Both the position numbers and the translations under genes were made by a program. 5,251 bases of DNA from CAZCWX01 sp964502465 (GTDB lineage Bacteria; Desulfobacterota; Binatia; Bin18), in NCBI GenBank assembly GCA_964502465.1, contig CAZCWX010000243.1, forward strand, positions 1 to 5,251, in the 5' to 3' direction. This document shows positions 4,690 to 5,251 of this stretch, one piece after another (position 1 is the first letter of the stretch; each line of letters opens with the position of its first letter). The notes under the pieces were generated by a model that was given only the letters and a program-made list of their open reading frames with translations, had not been told where the DNA came from and made no database searches.

Positions 4690-5251
4690 TTACGATAATT
4701 CGTCCAGAAGCGCCTTGGCGTCTTGCAAATCCTTCGTATCAAACCCCTCGGTGAACCAGCCGTAGATCTCGGCCAGCAGCTGCCGGGCGTCTTCCCGCTT
4801 ATCCTGCTGCTGCCACAGACACGCTAAGCTTGTTGAGGCTCGAAGCTCCCACGATTTCGCTTGCTGTTGACGGGCGATGGCAAGGGCTTTGAGAAAATAC
4901 CCTTCCGCCTCTTGGGCGCTCGACTCTGGACTCTGGGCGCTAGCTTGAAGCGTCAGCTCCCCTTTCAGCCGCCACAGCTCCGCCTCATACATACGCTCCT
5001 CACTGCTGTTAACCGCAGCCAGCGCCTCGGCCAGTACAGTCAGTCCCTCTTCCACCTGCCCGCCTTTCCCATACGCTTCGGCCAGGAGGGCCAGCCAACG
5101 CGGCCGCCACAACTCTGTGCCCGTGGCCCGCGAAGCGTCCAGGCCCTGGCGTATTTGCGTAATCCCTTCTTCTGCATGTCCCTGCTCAGCCAGCACCCAG
5201 CCCTGCAAGATGGTTCCCCACGCCAACATGTACGGAAACCCCTGCTCGGTC
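4690..5251 (-). CDS. C-terminal part of a TPR-repeat protein, probably a large ATPase/cyclase-type regulator (5' truncated)
   Basis: The frame is open to the window edge (TEQGFPYMLAWG...), and the internal Met at 5229 is not a convincing start. About 187 residues are visible, built of roughly four TPR-like helical hairpins: AWGTILQGWVLAEQG, LALLAEAYGKGGQVEEGL, ELWRLKGELTL with EAEGYFLKALAIARQQ, and ELRASTSLACLWQQQ. It ends with YGWFTEGFDTKDLQDAKALL. This wording is characteristic of the C-terminal tail of very large bacterial proteins with an AAA/NB-ATPase and often an N-terminal class III adenylate cyclase or DNA-binding domain. None of those domains is in the window, so enzymatic function is an inference. 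The repeats would serve protein-protein interaction in the cytoplasm. Its TAA ends 28 nt before attC-A, so it is either an unusually large cassette gene or the chromosomal flank of the array. Confidence 0.75.
   Translation of the reverse strand, partial: TEQGFPYMLAWGTILQGWVLAEQGHAEEGITQIRQGLDASRATGTELWRPRWLALLAEAYGKGGQVEEGLTVLAEALAAVNSSEERMYEAELWRLKGELTLQASAQSPESSAQEAEGYFLKALAIARQQQAKSWELRASTSLACLWQQQDKREDARQLLAEIYGWFTEGFDTKDLQDAKALLDELS

Noticed and set aside
1..5251. CRISPR array, tRNA or rRNA genes
   Set aside because: No regularly spaced identical direct repeats and no recognisable tRNA or rRNA segments were seen.

Overview
The window is best read as part of an integron gene-cassette array with no integron integrase in view (a CALIN-type cluster of attC sites). 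One cassette has been split by an IS91-family element that carries its own tyrosine recombinase. Every convincing gene and every attC site reads on the minus strand, so transcription runs from high to low coordinates. No rRNA, tRNA, CRISPR array, intI or attI is visible. The host is a bacterium, probably an uncultured environmental lineage. The TPR tail at the right edge resembles very large ATPase/cyclase-type regulators that I associate with groups such as Entotheonella, Rokubacteria or Nitrospira-like bacteria, but this comes from memory and the phylum cannot be settled from the window.

Layout in transcription order. 5251-4690 is the 3' end of a TPR-repeat protein. 4661-4562 is attC-A. 4567-1961 is a cassette holding the IS91-like element: a tyrosine recombinase at 4397-3549, a Y2 HUH transposase at 3545-2328, and a non-coding tail to about 2071. 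The cassette closes with attC-B at 2045-1955. 1960-1192 is a cassette encoding a 221-residue membrane-anchored protein of unknown function and closing with attC-C (1284-1186). 1191-448 is a cassette encoding a 217-residue membrane-anchored protein with a CPDC motif and closing with attC-D (510-442). From 447 onward a further cassette encodes a DUF4258 protein whose stop overlaps the start of a second small gene that leaves the window. This pair looks like a toxin-antitoxin-type module.

The strongest evidence for cassettes is the pairing of core sites. Each complete inter-attC segment begins with a 7-mer that is the exact reverse complement of the R'' core of the attC at its own end: GTTGAAC/GTTCAAC, GTTAGGT/ACCTAAC and GTTAGCC/GGCTAAC. 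The two cores inside any single attC do not match each other. This is what site-specific insertion of circular cassettes at G^TTRRRY produces. In the two intact cassettes the TAA stop codon lies inside the R'' core. Each attC also has a long imperfect stem with a variable loop, and the four sites share little sequence with one another.

The cassette proteins are not recognisable apart from DUF4258. Any cassette expression would have to come from an upstream or IS-borne promoter, because gaps between cassettes are short and I saw no convincing promoter.
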